From an uncultured Pelagibacteraceae bacterium (GTDB taxonomy: Bacteria > Pseudomonadota > Alphaproteobacteria > Pelagibacterales > Pelagibacteraceae), in the NCBI GenBank assembly GCA_902614975.1, contig CACMND010000004.1, forward strand, positions 1-64,000: DNA of 64,000 bases, in the 5' to 3' direction. Under the pieces are notes generated by a model, which worked only from the letters and a program-made list of their open reading frames with translations, ran no database searches and was not told the origin of the DNA. Both the position numbers and the translations under genes were made by a program. The first letter of the stretch is position 1. The number at the start of each line of letters is the position of its first letter. Below, in pieces: positions 32,795 to 43,314 of the stretch.

Positions 32795-33358
32795 TTAAAC
32801 ATTTAAAAAAGCCTCTATTTTACTTGTAATTTGATCTATATCCATTGTTCCATCAATCTCATGAAAATTTGAATTTTTAGAGTAGTAATCAAGAACTGGT
32901 TTGGTTGTTTCTAAATATTTATAGTATCTTTTTAATATTGTATCTAAATGGTCATCCGATCTTTTTTCTAAAATTTTTCTTTTTTCAATCCGCTTTATAA
33001 TAGTTTCTTTATTTACATTAAGAAAAAAAATATGGTCTATTTTCTGATTTGACTCATTTAACAATATATCTAAATTTTTAGCTTGGCTTAAAGATCTAGG
33101 ATAACCATCAAAAATTAATTTTTCCTTTTTATTAGGGTCAAATACATGAATTTTTAATAGACTGTTAACAATTTCATCATTAACAAACTTTCCTTCATTC
33201 ATATTATTTATTATTTTTTTTCCAATATCAGTATCTCTTTTAATTTCCTCCCTGAGAATATCACCAGTAGAGATTTGAAAACCATTTATTTTTTTTACTA
33301 AATACTTAGCTTGTGTTCCTTTGCCAGCACCAGGAGGACCAAACAATATTATATTCAC
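32795..33358 (-). CDS. adk: Adenylate kinase (short-LID type)
   Basis: IILFGPPGAGKGTQAKYL, FDGYPRSLSQA; LID region short, no zinc cysteines. Confidence 0.95.
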   Translation of the reverse strand: MNIILFGPPGAGKGTQAKYLVKKINGFQISTGDILREEIKRDTDIGKKIINNMNEGKFVNDEIVNSLLKIHVFDPNKKEKLIFDGYPRSLSQAKNLDILLNESNQKIDHIFFLNVNKETIIKRIEKRKILEKRSDDHLDTILKRYYKYLETTKPVLDYYSKNSNFHEIDGTMDIDQITSKIEAFLNV

Positions 33359-34639
33359 CTATCTACCAAATTTAGTTTTTTTAATAAGTTGCTCATATTG
33401 TGAGCTCATCATCCTTGTCTGAATTTGTGTGACAGTATCAATTGCAACGACAACAACAATTAAAACTGAAGCACCACCTAAATAAAAAGGTATTGGGTAA
33501 TTTGCAATTAGAAATTCTGGCATTAAACAAACTAGTGCTAGATACAATGCTCCTATCGTTGTTAATCTAGTTAAAATAGTATCAATATAAATTGCAGTAC
33601 TTTCTCCAGGTCTAATTCCTGGAATAAATCCTCCATATTTTCTTAAATTCTCAGCAGTTTCTGTTGGATTAAAAGTTATAGAAGTATAAAAGAAAGTAAA
33701 AAAAATTATTCCTGATGCATAGAGCAACATATATAGAGGCTGACCCTGAGAAAAATACGAAGAGATATTTAAAAATGTTTCATTTTGTGAAACATTAAAG
33801 TTTGAGAAAGTTACTGGTAATAATAATAAAGCTGATGCAAAAATTGCAGGAATTACACCTGCTGAATTGATTTTTAATGGTAAATGAGATGAATCACCAC
33901 CATACATTTTATTACCCATTTGTCTTTTAGGATAATTTATAAGAATTTTTCTGAGTGCCCTTTCCATAAATACAATGAAAACAATAGTTGCAACAAGTAA
34001 CAAAAATATAAAAATTATCATTACAGTAGAAATAGCACCAGTTCTCCCTAATTCAAAAGTTGTTACCAAAGCTCTTGGTATCTCTGCAACAATACCTGAA
34101 AAAATAATTAAAGAGATCCCATTACCAATACCTCTTTGGGTTATCTGCTCTCCGAGCCACATAAGAAAAATGGTTCCAGCTACAATTGTTGTGACTGTTG
34201 AAATTTTAAAAAATATTCCTGGATTAATGACTAAATCAGCGGAGGATTCTAAACCAACTGCCAAACCATAGCCTTGTATAGTTGCCAATAAAACTGTTCC
34301 ATATCTTGTTATTTGAGTTATTTTTTGTCTACCAATTTCACCCTGTGCTTTTAAATTTTTAAAATAATCTGATACACCAGTAAGCAACTGTACTATAATT
34401 GATGATGATATATAGGGCATTATTCCAAGTGCAAATATTGCCATTCTACTTACAGCTCCTCCAGCAAAAACGTTAAACATCCCAAGAAGTCCTTTTTGAT
34501 TTCCCTCCATCAATACTTGTAATTGTTCTGGATCAATCCCTGGAAGGGGTACAAAAGTACCCAATCTATAAACAGCTAGGATAAAAAGTGTAAATAGGAT
34601 TCTATTTCTTAAATCATTAGATTGTGTAGATTCACTCAT
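33359..34639 (-). CDS. secY: Preprotein translocase subunit SecY
   Basis: Ten-TM architecture, GIMPYISSSIIVQLL, GIGNGISLIIFSGI. Confidence 0.98.
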   Translation of the reverse strand: MSESTQSNDLRNRILFTLFILAVYRLGTFVPLPGIDPEQLQVLMEGNQKGLLGMFNVFAGGAVSRMAIFALGIMPYISSSIIVQLLTGVSDYFKNLKAQGEIGRQKITQITRYGTVLLATIQGYGLAVGLESSADLVINPGIFFKISTVTTIVAGTIFLMWLGEQITQRGIGNGISLIIFSGIVAEIPRALVTTFELGRTGAISTVMIIFIFLLLVATIVFIVFMERALRKILINYPKRQMGNKMYGGDSSHLPLKINSAGVIPAIFASALLLLPVTFSNFNVSQNETFLNISSYFSQGQPLYMLLYASGIIFFTFFYTSITFNPTETAENLRKYGGFIPGIRPGESTAIYIDTILTRLTTIGALYLALVCLMPEFLIANYPIPFYLGGASVLIVVVVAIDTVTQIQTRMMSSQYEQLIKKTKFGR

Positions 34640-35100
34640 TATTTAGTTTGGTTTTTTATAGTAATTGAACCGCCTGCTTTTTTGATTTTTTCTATTGCAC
34701 TTTTTGATGAGTAGTCAGCTTCTATATCTACTTTAGATTTAATTTCACCAGTTGATAAAATTTTGAACTTTCTAGTTGAATTTCTTACTATTTTAGATTT
34801 TTTTAAAGTCTCTATATTTATCTTTTCTGAAGAATTAATTTTACTTGTATCAATTAACTTTTGCAAATATCCCAAATTAATAACCGAAATAATTGATTTT
34901 TTAATTGGATTAAAACCTCTTTTCGGTAATCGTCTGTATAAAGGCATTTGACCACCTTCGAAACTTTTTATTGCTACACCAGATCTAGATTTTTGTCCTT
35001 TTACACCTCTACCAGACGTTTTACCTTTACCTGATCCAATACCTCTACCAACACGGATTTTTTTAGTTTTGACATTATTTAATGTATTTAAAGACGGCAT
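34639..35100 (-). CDS. rplO: 50S ribosomal protein L15
   Basis: RVGRGIGSGKGKTSGRGVKGQKSRSG. Confidence 0.97.
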   Translation of the reverse strand: MPSLNTLNNVKTKKIRVGRGIGSGKGKTSGRGVKGQKSRSGVAIKSFEGGQMPLYRRLPKRGFNPIKKSIISVINLGYLQKLIDTSKINSSEKINIETLKKSKIVRNSTRKFKILSTGEIKSKVDIEADYSSKSAIEKIKKAGGSITIKNQTK

Positions 35101-35600
35101 TATCCTCTTTTCTCAATTATCTCTGAAATTTTTTTATTTCTAAGATTAGAAATATTTTTAGGCGAATTTTGTTTTGATAAAGCTTTAATACATGCTCTTA
35201 TAACATTATGTGGATTTGCTGTGCCAAGAGATTTTGCAACAATATCTTTTATTCCCAAAACTTCACACACGGCTCTAACAGGTCCGCCTGCTATTATGCC
35301 TGTACCTTTTGGAGCAGACCTTAATTTAATTTTTCCTGCACCATCTTTTCCATAAATGTCATGATGAATAGTTCTACCATCTCTAAGAGGAATTTGGATT
35401 AAATTTCTTCTTGCCAATTCATTTGCTTTTTTTATTGCATCAGGAACTTGCTTTGCTTTAGCGTGAGCAATACCAATTTTTCCATTTTGATTACCAACAA
35501 CTACAAGAGCTGAAAAACCAAATCTTCTTCCACCCTTAACTACTTTTGTAATTCTGTTTATATGAACTAATTTTTCAACAAATTCTGTATTTTTTTCCAT
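35100..35600 (-). CDS. rpsE: 30S ribosomal protein S5
   Basis: [27 protein letters not shown]; stop/start overlap with rplO. Confidence 0.97.
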   Translation of the reverse strand: MEKNTEFVEKLVHINRITKVVKGGRRFGFSALVVVGNQNGKIGIAHAKAKQVPDAIKKANELARRNLIQIPLRDGRTIHHDIYGKDGAGKIKLRSAPKGTGIIAGGPVRAVCEVLGIKDIVAKSLGTANPHNVIRACIKALSKQNSPKNISNLRNKKISEIIEKRG

Positions 35601-35603
35601 TTA

Positions 35604-35954
35604 TTAAAATTCCATTCCATTTTTTCTTAAAGTTTCAGCAAATATTTTAACTCTTCCATGATATTTGAATATACCTCTATCAAAATAAATTTTTTTAATA
35701 TTTTTTTCATTTGCTTTTTTCGCAAGTGCTTCAGCTACGATAGTAGATAACTCTGACTTATTTTTTTTTTGTCCTTTAAACTCTTTATCTATTGATGAAG
35801 CAGACACTAAAGTCACATTTTTTAGATCGTCAATTATCTGAGCGCTTATATTTTTTGATGATCTAAATACACTTAGCCTATATCTATCTTTTGATACTTT
35901 TTTTAGTTTTTTTCTTACTCTAAATTTTTTTCTATCAATGTTGTTTAATTTCAT
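35604..35954 (-). CDS. rplR: 50S ribosomal protein L18
   Basis: [20 protein letters not shown]...[26 protein letters not shown]. Confidence 0.97.
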   Translation of the reverse strand: MKLNNIDRKKFRVRKKLKKVSKDRYRLSVFRSSKNISAQIIDDLKNVTLVSASSIDKEFKGQKKNKSELSTIVAEALAKKANEKNIKKIYFDRGIFKYHGRVKIFAETLRKNGMEF

Positions 35955-36493
35955 TATTTTTTCTTACCTTCTTTTCTTAATATATATTGTCCTTGTTCTT
36001 TAATACCTTTTCCTTTGTATGGTTCTGGAGGCCTTATACTTTTGATTTGCGAAGCAATCATACCAACTTGCTGTTTATTTGTTCCACTAATCTTTAATGT
36101 AGTTTGTTTCTCAACGACTATTTTTATTCCTTCTGGAATGTCAAAATTGATATCATGACTAAAACCTAATTGCATATTTAATACTTTTCCCTTTAATGAA
36201 GCTCTAAACCCTACTCCTGTAAGTTCTAATATTTTTTCATAACCACTACTTGCTCCAACAATTGCATTATTAAGTAAACTCCTATTCATACCCCATAATC
36301 TTTTAGAATCGTCATCAAGTTTTTTTGGTTTTATAGAAATATCTTTTCCTTCATTAATATTAAGATCAAACATCTCTAAATCAACATTTACAGATTGTTT
36401 ACCTAAAGGCCCCTCAACATTTACTGTATTTCCTGACAAAAGAACTTTAACTTTTTCCGGGATCTGTATACTTATTTTACCAATTTTAGACAT
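35954..36493 (-). CDS. rplF: 50S ribosomal protein L6
   Basis: [17 protein letters not shown]...[26 protein letters not shown]. Confidence 0.97.
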   Translation of the reverse strand: MSKIGKISIQIPEKVKVLLSGNTVNVEGPLGKQSVNVDLEMFDLNINEGKDISIKPKKLDDDSKRLWGMNRSLLNNAIVGASSGYEKILELTGVGFRASLKGKVLNMQLGFSHDINFDIPEGIKIVVEKQTTLKISGTNKQQVGMIASQIKSIRPPEPYKGKGIKEQGQYILRKEGKKK

Positions 36494-36885
36494 TAAAATA
36501 CCTTACAAATAATTTCCCCACCAAGTTTTTTTTTCCTGGCATCAACATCGGTCATTACTCCCTGTGGAGTTGATACAATCGCTATTCCTAATCCATTATT
36601 AATTTTAGGCAGACTACTTGCACTTGAAAATATTCTTCTCCCTGGTTTTGAAACTCTTTCAATTGTATTTATAACTGGATTACCCGAGTTATATTTTAAA
36701 CTAATTTCAATAAAAGGTTTTTTGTCATTATTTATTTTATAATCTATAATATATCCTTCAGATTTTAGCACATCTGCTATTTTTGCTTTAAAACCTGATG
36801 ACGGTAAAGTAACCTTACTATGATTTCTTACTTGTGCATTTTTAATTCTTGCCAACATATCTCCTACTGGATCACTTAAACTCAT
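36493..36885 (-). CDS. rpsH: 30S ribosomal protein S8
   Basis: MSLSDPVGDMLARIKNAQ...GLGIAIVSTPQGVMTD. Confidence 0.97.
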   Translation of the reverse strand: MSLSDPVGDMLARIKNAQVRNHSKVTLPSSGFKAKIADVLKSEGYIIDYKINNDKKPFIEISLKYNSGNPVINTIERVSKPGRRIFSSASSLPKINNGLGIAIVSTPQGVMTDVDARKKKLGGEIICKVF

Positions 36886-36895
36886 AATTTCCTTT

Positions 36896-37201
36896 CTACC
36901 AACTTGATTTTACCATTCCAGGAATTTTACCTTCCAAACCTAACTGTCTAAGAGCAATTCTTGAAATTTTCAATTTTCTATAAACACCGTGTGGTCTTCC
37001 TGTAATTTGACATCTATTCATTATTCTAACCTTAGACGAATTTCTTGGTAATTTTGATAATTTTTGTTGTGCTTTAAATCTTTCTTCTAATGAAACTTTC
37101 TTATCCATTATTATTTTTTTCAATAACTTCCTTTTTTTATAATATTTATCTGATAATTTTATTCTTCTATTATTCTTGTTTATAGCACTCATTTTTGCCA
37201 T
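36896..37201 (-). CDS. rpsN: 30S ribosomal protein S14 (long, zinc-independent form)
   Basis: [27 protein letters not shown]; 101 aa. Confidence 0.97.
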   Translation of the reverse strand: MAKMSAINKNNRRIKLSDKYYKKRKLLKKIIMDKKVSLEERFKAQQKLSKLPRNSSKVRIMNRCQITGRPHGVYRKLKISRIALRQLGLEGKIPGMVKSSW

Positions 37202-37755
37202 TAATTACTCCTTGTTTCTTTGAATGGAAAATTTAAATGTTTTAATAATTCAAAACTGTGTTCAATTTTTTTAGATTTTATAACAATTGTAATATCTAAA
37301 CCTCTAATTTTGTCAACTTTATCAAAATTAACTTCAGGAAAAATTATATGCTCCTTAATACCAAAAGTATAATTTCCAAATTTGTCAAAACCATGCGGAT
37401 TTAATCCTCTAAAATCTTTTATTCTTGGAAGTGCAATATTTGTTAATCTATCAATAAATTCATACATTTTATTTTTTCTTAAAGTTACCTTCAAACCAGA
37501 GTTGCTATTTTTTCTAGTTTTAAAATTTGCTATAGATTTTTTGAATTTAGTTACAACAGGCATTTGACCCGTTATATTAGCCAAATCTTCTTGACAAGAT
37601 TTCAAAATTTTTTGATCGTTTCCATCAAGTCCTAAACCCATATTTAAAACTATCTTTTGAATTTTTGGACCCATATATAAATTTTTATAACCGAATTTTT
37701 CTTTTAATGTTGGTTCTATTTCTTTGGTTATTGTGTGTTTCAATCTAGGTATCAT
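37201..37755 (-). CDS. rplE: 50S ribosomal protein L5
   Basis: KIVLNMGLG..., [31 protein letters not shown]. Confidence 0.97.
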   Translation of the reverse strand: MIPRLKHTITKEIEPTLKEKFGYKNLYMGPKIQKIVLNMGLGLDGNDQKILKSCQEDLANITGQMPVVTKFKKSIANFKTRKNSNSGLKVTLRKNKMYEFIDRLTNIALPRIKDFRGLNPHGFDKFGNYTFGIKEHIIFPEVNFDKVDKIRGLDITIVIKSKKIEHSFELLKHLNFPFKETRSN

Positions 37756-37994
37756 TATTTTTTAGCCTCATTTTTGTCTTTTGTATCCAATATTGATAAA
37801 TTAGAAAGGTGCACAAAGTTTTCTTTTGATATTATTCCACCTTTTTTTTCTTTCGTGGTTTTCACATGTTTTTTTACTATATTAATTCCTTTAACTTTTG
37901 CTCTATTTTTTTTTCTATCTATTTCAATTACATCACCGTCTTTATTTTTATCCTTGCCACTCAAAATTTTTACTTTCACTCCTTTTTTAATCAT
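37755..37994 (-). CDS. rplX: 50S ribosomal protein L24
   Basis: [42 protein letters not shown]. Confidence 0.96.
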   Translation of the reverse strand: MIKKGVKVKILSGKDKNKDGDVIEIDRKKNRAKVKGINIVKKHVKTTKEKKGGIISKENFVHLSNLSILDTKDKNEAKK

Positions 37995-38362
37995 TATAAA
38001 ACCTCCGGTGCTAATGAAATTATTTTCATTTGTCCTCTGTTTCTCAGCTCTCTTGTAACAGGCCCGAATATTCTAGTACCAATTGGTTCACCCTTATCAT
38101 CAGTAAGAACTGCAGCATTATTATCAAATCTTACTTTTGAACCATCATTTCTATGAATGCCTTTCTTTACTCTTACCACAACAGCTTTATGAACTGCCCC
38201 TTTTTTTACTTTGCCTTTTGGTATAGCTTCTTTTACTGCAACAACTATGGTATCACCAATACTAGCATATCTTCTTTTCGATCCACCTAATACCTTTATA
38301 CACTCTATCTTTTTTGCACCTGTATTGTCTGCTACAAATAACTCTGTCTGTACCTGTATCAT
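37994..38362 (-). CDS. rplN: 50S ribosomal protein L14
   Basis: [33 protein letters not shown]. Confidence 0.98.
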   Translation of the reverse strand: MIQVQTELFVADNTGAKKIECIKVLGGSKRRYASIGDTIVVAVKEAIPKGKVKKGAVHKAVVVRVKKGIHRNDGSKVRFDNNAAVLTDDKGEPIGTRIFGPVTRELRNRGQMKIISLAPEVL

Positions 38363-38595
38363 TTTGTTACTCCTATTACTTCAAATTTTTTTGATTTTGA
38401 GTAAGGCTTGCATTCTTGAATAGATACTTTGTCACCATTTCTATATTTATTTTCCTCATCGTGAACGCTGTATTTTTTTCGTGCCTTAATAACTTTTTTT
38501 AAAACTGGGTGTTGATATTTTCTCTCAACTAAAACTGTAATAGTTTTATTTGGTTTATCGCTAACAACTATTCCGTTTAATATCTTTTTAGGCAT
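38359..38595 (-). CDS. rpsQ: 30S ribosomal protein S17
   Basis: [32 protein letters not shown]. Confidence 0.97.
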   Translation of the reverse strand: MPKKILNGIVVSDKPNKTITVLVERKYQHPVLKKVIKARKKYSVHDEENKYRNGDKVSIQECKPYSKSKKFEVIGVTK

Positions 38596-38776
38596 CTTTT
38601 CTCACTATTAGTGTTTTTAATCTTGCTATATTTCTCTTTGTCTCATTTATTTTTGATGGACTTTTTATCTGACCATTTATTTTCTGAAATCTAAAATTAA
38701 AAAGATCTTTTTTCAATTTATCAATATTTTTCAACGCTTGGTCTTTGCTCATTTTTTTTATTTCACTTTTTTTCAT
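38588..38776 (-). CDS. rpmC: 50S ribosomal protein L29
   Basis: 62 aa, KDLFNFRFQKINGQIKSPSKINETKRNIARLKT. Confidence 0.95.
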   Translation of the reverse strand: MKKSEIKKMSKDQALKNIDKLKKDLFNFRFQKINGQIKSPSKINETKRNIARLKTLIVRKDA

Positions 38777-39184
38777 TTAAATTCTCTTAATAAATTTACA
38801 TTTTATTGGTAACTTAGCAGAAGCCTTATATAAAGCTTCTCTTGCTATCTCCTCTGTTACACCATCAACTTCAAATAAAATTCTTCCAGGTTTGACTCTA
38901 CATGCCCAAAATTCTGGTGAACCCTTGCCTTTACCCATTCTTACTTCTGTGGGTTTCTTTGATACTGGTATGTTTGGAAACATTCTTGTCCACACTCTTC
39001 CTTGCCTTTTCATGTGTCTTGTTAAAGCAACTCTTGCCGCTTCAATCTGTCGAGAAATAATTCTCTCAGGTTGTATGGCTTTCAATCCAAATGAACCATA
39101 ATTCATTATATTACAACGAGACGCATTCCCATGAATTCGCCCTTTATGTGCTTTTCTGAATTTTGTTCTAGTTGGTTGTAACAT
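38777..39184 (-). CDS. rplP: 50S ribosomal protein L16
   Basis: [19 protein letters not shown]...[17 protein letters not shown]. Confidence 0.98.
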   Translation of the reverse strand: MLQPTRTKFRKAHKGRIHGNASRCNIMNYGSFGLKAIQPERIISRQIEAARVALTRHMKRQGRVWTRMFPNIPVSKKPTEVRMGKGKGSPEFWACRVKPGRILFEVDGVTEEIAREALYKASAKLPIKCKFIKRI

Positions 39185-39186
39185 TT

Positions 39187-39846
39187 TTATTTTTTATTCC
39201 TCTCTTGGCTAAATTCTTTTGTAAAAATTTCGCCTTTATATATCCAAACTTTAATTCCTATTATTCCATAGGTAGTTAAAGCTTCTGCTTCAGCATAATC
39301 AATATCTGCTCTTAATGTATGTGAGGGTATACTACCATCTCTTAGCCACTCTGTTCTTGCAATTTCATTTCCACCTAATCTTCCACTGCAAGATACTTTT
39401 ATTCCTTTTGCGCCCAACCTTAAAGCTGACTGCATTGCTCTCTTCATTGCTCTTCTGTAAGAAACTCGTTTAACCAATTGTTGGGCGATATTTTCTGCAA
39501 CTAAAAATGAATTTGTTTCAGGTTTTTTTACTTCTTTAATATTTAAAACAATTTCATTAGCGCTCAGTTTTGACAGTTTGCCTTTGATTTTTTCAATATC
39601 ACTTCCTTTTTTTCCAATAACGAAACCTGGTCTAGACGTATAAATTGTTACAAAACATTTTTTTGCAGATCTTTCTATCATAACTTTTGAAACTCCAGAA
39701 TTAATAACGTTTTTCTTTAAAAATTCTCTTATTTTAAAATCTTCAATTAAATAATTTCCAAAATCCTTCTTCTTAGCATACCAAACAGAATCCCAACCTC
39801 TATTGATACCTAATCTTAAACCAACAGGATTAACCTTTTGTCCCAT
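39187..39846 (-). CDS. rpsC: 30S ribosomal protein S3
   Basis: [23 protein letters not shown]-track start (39876) moved to the ATG at 39846. Confidence 0.97.
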   Translation of the reverse strand: MGQKVNPVGLRLGINRGWDSVWYAKKKDFGNYLIEDFKIREFLKKNVINSGVSKVMIERSAKKCFVTIYTSRPGFVIGKKGSDIEKIKGKLSKLSANEIVLNIKEVKKPETNSFLVAENIAQQLVKRVSYRRAMKRAMQSALRLGAKGIKVSCSGRLGGNEIARTEWLRDGSIPSHTLRADIDYAEAEALTTYGIIGIKVWIYKGEIFTKEFSQERNKK

Positions 39847-40225
39847 GTTCCTTCTCTTTTTGTTTAATTTGTTCACTCAAAATTATTGTTACATTTGAGT
39901 ATGGTTTCATTATTTCTGCAGCTCTACCTTTTGCTCTTGCTCTAAATCTTTTCATTATTACCTGTTTTCCACAGAAAGCTTCTTTAACTACTAAATTATC
40001 AATATCATATTGAAAATTATTTTCTGCATTAGCAACTGCGGATGAAATTGTTTTTTTAACATCATTAGAAATTCTTTTTTCTGAGAAAGATAAATCTCTA
40101 ATCGCAATCTCTACTTTTTTACCAACTATTGATTTAAGTATAGGTTTTAATTTTCTTACACTAGATCTCACATTCTTATTTATTGATCTAACTTGTTTCA
40201 AATCTATATATTTATTTTTACTCAT
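39830..40225 (-). CDS. rplV: 50S ribosomal protein L22
   Basis: [40 protein letters not shown]. Confidence 0.97.
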   Translation of the reverse strand: MSKNKYIDLKQVRSINKNVRSSVRKLKPILKSIVGKKVEIAIRDLSFSEKRISNDVKKTISSAVANAENNFQYDIDNLVVKEAFCGKQVIMKRFRARAKGRAAEIMKPYSNVTIILSEQIKQKEKEHGTKG

Positions 40226-40227
40226 GT

Positions 40228-40536
40228 TTATTTCTTATCGGTTCCCTTAGCTCCACCCTCAACTTTTGCTTTTTTATCAGCTGGAGTATGTCCAAAAAAC
40301 TGTCTTGTTGGAGCAAACTCTCCAAATTTATGACCTACCATGTCCTCAGATACAGTTATTGGTATAAATTTTTTACCGTTATAAATTAAAAAACTAAATC
40401 CTACGAAGTCAGGTATTATTGTAGACTTTCTAGACCAAGTTTTAATTGGTTTTTTATTAGGATCGTTTTTAATTTTTTCAACTTTTTTAATTAAACTTTC
40501 CTCAACAAACGGTCCTTTCCAAATAGATCTTGCCAT
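40228..40536 (-). CDS. rpsS: 30S ribosomal protein S19
   Basis: [15 protein letters not shown]...[18 protein letters not shown]. Confidence 0.98.
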   Translation of the reverse strand: MARSIWKGPFVEESLIKKVEKIKNDPNKKPIKTWSRKSTIIPDFVGFSFLIYNGKKFIPITVSEDMVGHKFGEFAPTRQFFGHTPADKKAKVEGGAKGTDKK

Positions 40537-40539
40537 AAA

Positions 40540-41373
40540 CTAAGCTCTCTTCTTCTTTCTTCTTCTTATTATAAATTTATCAGTTCTTTTATTGTCTCTT
40601 GTTTTTAATCCTTTGGCTGATTGTCCAGTAGGAGAAACAGGATGTCTACCACCTGCAGATTTTCCTTCACCACCACCATGAGGGTGATCTACTGGATTTT
40701 TAACTACCCCTCTGGTATGTGGTCTTCTTCCCAACCATCTTGATCGACCAGCTTTACCAATTTTAATGTTTTTTTGATCTGGATTAGATAATACTCCAAT
40801 TGTAGCCAAAGCTCTTGAATCTATTTTTCTAACTTCACCCGAAGTCATTTTTATAATTGAGTAATTTCCATCTATACCTGAAATCGTTACTGACGAACCT
40901 GCTGCTCTAGCAATTTTTCCACCTGCACCAGGCTGTATTTCAACGTTATGAATGTCAATGCCTACTGGGATATCTTGTAATGGTAAACAATTACCAATTT
41001 TAATTTCTGAAGACGAGCCATTTTGAACATGATCACCAACTTTTATTTTTTGTGGAGCAAGATAATAGAATTTTTGATTATCCTCAAATTTTACTAACAT
41101 TATATGACATGATCTGTTTGGATCATATTCAATTCTTTCTACAATTGCTTTCATATCCATTTTTTTTCTATAAAAATCTATTTTTCTATACTTATGTTTA
41201 TGTCCACCACCATGGTTTCTTGAAGTTATTCGCCCGTAGTTATTTCTACCTTTAGAAGAATAATTCGCACTAGTTAATGGCTTATAAGGTTTACCTTTCC
41301 AAAGACCCTCTCTACTTGTTAAAATAGTACCTCTGGTAGATTTTGTGTAGGGTTTGAATGTTTTTAGAGCCAT
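40540..41373 (-). CDS. rplB: 50S ribosomal protein L2
   Basis: GRNNYGRITSRNHGGGHKHKYR...VDHPHGGGEGKSAGGRHPVSPTGQ. Confidence 0.98.
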   Translation of the reverse strand: MALKTFKPYTKSTRGTILTSREGLWKGKPYKPLTSANYSSKGRNNYGRITSRNHGGGHKHKYRKIDFYRKKMDMKAIVERIEYDPNRSCHIMLVKFEDNQKFYYLAPQKIKVGDHVQNGSSSEIKIGNCLPLQDIPVGIDIHNVEIQPGAGGKIARAAGSSVTISGIDGNYSIIKMTSGEVRKIDSRALATIGVLSNPDQKNIKIGKAGRSRWLGRRPHTRGVVKNPVDHPHGGGEGKSAGGRHPVSPTGQSAKGLKTRDNKRTDKFIIRRRKKKRA

Positions 41374-41376
41374 ACT

Positions 41377-41670
41377 TTAAATTCCTGTTGTTAAGTCAAT
41401 ATTTTGACCTTTTTTAAGTGTAATAATTGCTTTTTTAAAACCCTTCTTTTTAACTTTTTTTCCTCTAGTTGATTTAATTAGAGTTTTTTTATTAATAATA
41501 TTAATTTTTGTTACATTAACTTTAAAAATTTTTTCAATTGATCCTTTTAATGTTTTTTTATTAGCGCTTAGAGGTACCTTAAAAACAATTTTATTTTGTT
41601 CTGACAAATTTGTTGATTTTTCAGTTACAACAGGAGACAAAATTTTATCGTATAAGTTTATTTTATCCAT
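41377..41670 (-). CDS. rplW: 50S ribosomal protein L23
   Basis: ILSPVVTEKSTNL...KVNVTKINIINKK. Confidence 0.96.
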   Translation of the reverse strand: MDKINLYDKILSPVVTEKSTNLSEQNKIVFKVPLSANKKTLKGSIEKIFKVNVTKINIINKKTLIKSTRGKKVKKKGFKKAIITLKKGQNIDLTTGI

Positions 41671-42293
41671 TATTGATACCTTTTTTCCAATTCTTTAACT
41701 GAACTCTCAGTAAAAATAATTTTTTTATATTTAACTAAATCAAATGCGCTGAAATGATTTGCATCTGTTAATTTGACATTAGGAATATTTTTAGTTGATC
41801 TTAAGATATTATCTTTTGATTTTGTATCTACAATTAATAATGAGTTATTTGCATCAAACTTTTTTAAAAGTTCAAACATTTCTTTTGTTTTTTCAATTTT
41901 TTTTCCAAAATCATCGAAAATAATTATGTTATTCGATTTATTTTTTTCAGTAATTAACGAGGCTATACTCATTTTTTTTTCACTCTTGTTCATCTTTCTA
42001 GTTTTATAATTATTCTGACCTTTTGGACCATGAGCTATTCCTCCACCTACAAATATAGGTGCTTTTTTACTTGAATGTCTTGCGTTACCAGTGCCTTTTT
42101 GTGAGTAAATTTTTGAAGTTGAACCTTTAATCTCATTTCTTTGCTTTGTCTTTGCCTTTCTACCTTTAAAATTTGCATTCAATTTGTAAATTACACCACT
42201 CACTAATTGATTGTTAACTTTTGCACTAAAGATTTTATCTAAAACCTCTATACTTTGTTTTTTACCATCAATACTTAATTTATCTATTTTCAT
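41670..42293 (-). CDS. rplD: 50S ribosomal protein L4
   Basis: KTKQRNEIKGSTSKIYSQKGTGNARHSSKKAPIFVGGGIAHGPK. Confidence 0.97.
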   Translation of the reverse strand: MKIDKLSIDGKKQSIEVLDKIFSAKVNNQLVSGVIYKLNANFKGRKAKTKQRNEIKGSTSKIYSQKGTGNARHSSKKAPIFVGGGIAHGPKGQNNYKTRKMNKSEKKMSIASLITEKNKSNNIIIFDDFGKKIEKTKEMFELLKKFDANNSLLIVDTKSKDNILRSTKNIPNVKLTDANHFSAFDLVKYKKIIFTESSVKELEKRYQ

Positions 42294-43004
42294 TTACTTT
42301 TTCTTTTTATCTGATACTTTTTTTTGTTTTTCAATTTGCTCTATTTTTTCAGCTATTGACATTCTGTTAATATTTTTGACAGACTTTCTAATTAAAACTT
42401 CTGTATTTTTTGAACCAGGTATAGAACCCTTCAAATATAATAAATTATTTTCTTTATCTGTTTTTATAACTTCAATATTTTGAATTGTCCTAATTTTGTC
42501 TCCCATATGACCAGCCATTTTTTTTCCTTTAAAAACTTTACCTGGGTCTTGTCTTTGTCCTGTAGAGCCATGAGATCTGTGAGAAATTGAAACACCGTGT
42601 GTGGCTCTTAATCCACCAAAGTTATGTCTTTTCATTGCTCCTGCAAATCCTTTCCCTATAGTTTTAGATTTTACATCAACAAATTTAACATTTTCAAATA
42701 TTTCTAATCCAATTTCATTCCCTTCTTTGAAATTCTCATTGTTTTCAAGCCTAAATTCTTTTAGAGTTTTTTTAGGTTCGGTATTCTTTTTAGCAAAATA
42801 TCCTTTCATAGCTTTAGTTAATTTTGAGTTTTTTATTTTTCCAAATCCTATTTGAACTGCGTTATACCCATGTTTTTCTTTATTTATAACATTTATTACT
42901 CTTCCAGTTTCCATTTTTAACACAGTCACTGGAACTGATTGACCAGTTTTAAAAAACTCTCTAGACATTCCAATTTTTTTTCCAACTAAAGCCAAATTGT
43001 CCAT
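42294..43004 (-). CDS. rplC: 50S ribosomal protein L3
   Basis: LVGKKIGMSREF...GGLRATHGVSISHRSHGSTGQRQDPGKVFKGKKMAGHMG. Confidence 0.98.
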   Translation of the reverse strand: MDNLALVGKKIGMSREFFKTGQSVPVTVLKMETGRVINVINKEKHGYNAVQIGFGKIKNSKLTKAMKGYFAKKNTEPKKTLKEFRLENNENFKEGNEIGLEIFENVKFVDVKSKTIGKGFAGAMKRHNFGGLRATHGVSISHRSHGSTGQRQDPGKVFKGKKMAGHMGDKIRTIQNIEVIKTDKENNLLYLKGSIPGSKNTEVLIRKSVKNINRMSIAEKIEQIEKQKKVSDKKKK

Positions 43005-43312
43005 TATATTTTAATCTCCACATCTACACCCGAAGCTAAATCAAGTTTCATTAATGCCTCAACTGTTGCAGGCGTAGGTTCAATAATATCTATTAATCTT
43101 TTATGAGTTCTTGTTTCGAATTGTTCTCTACTTTTTTTATCAATATGTGGTGATCTTAAAACAGTGTATCTCTCTATTTTTGTAGGTAGAGGAATTGGAC
43201 CTTTAATATTAGCTCCTGTTCTTTTGACAGTATTTACAATTTCTTCTGTAGATTGATCTAATACTTTATTGTCATAAGCTCTTAGTTTTATTCTAATATT
43301 TTGTTTATCCAT
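43004..43312 (-). CDS. rpsJ: 30S ribosomal protein S10
   Basis: [40 protein letters not shown]. Confidence 0.98.
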   Translation of the reverse strand: MDKQNIRIKLRAYDNKVLDQSTEEIVNTVKRTGANIKGPIPLPTKIERYTVLRSPHIDKKSREQFETRTHKRLIDIIEPTPATVEALMKLDLASGVDVEIKI

Positions 43313-43314
43313 AA

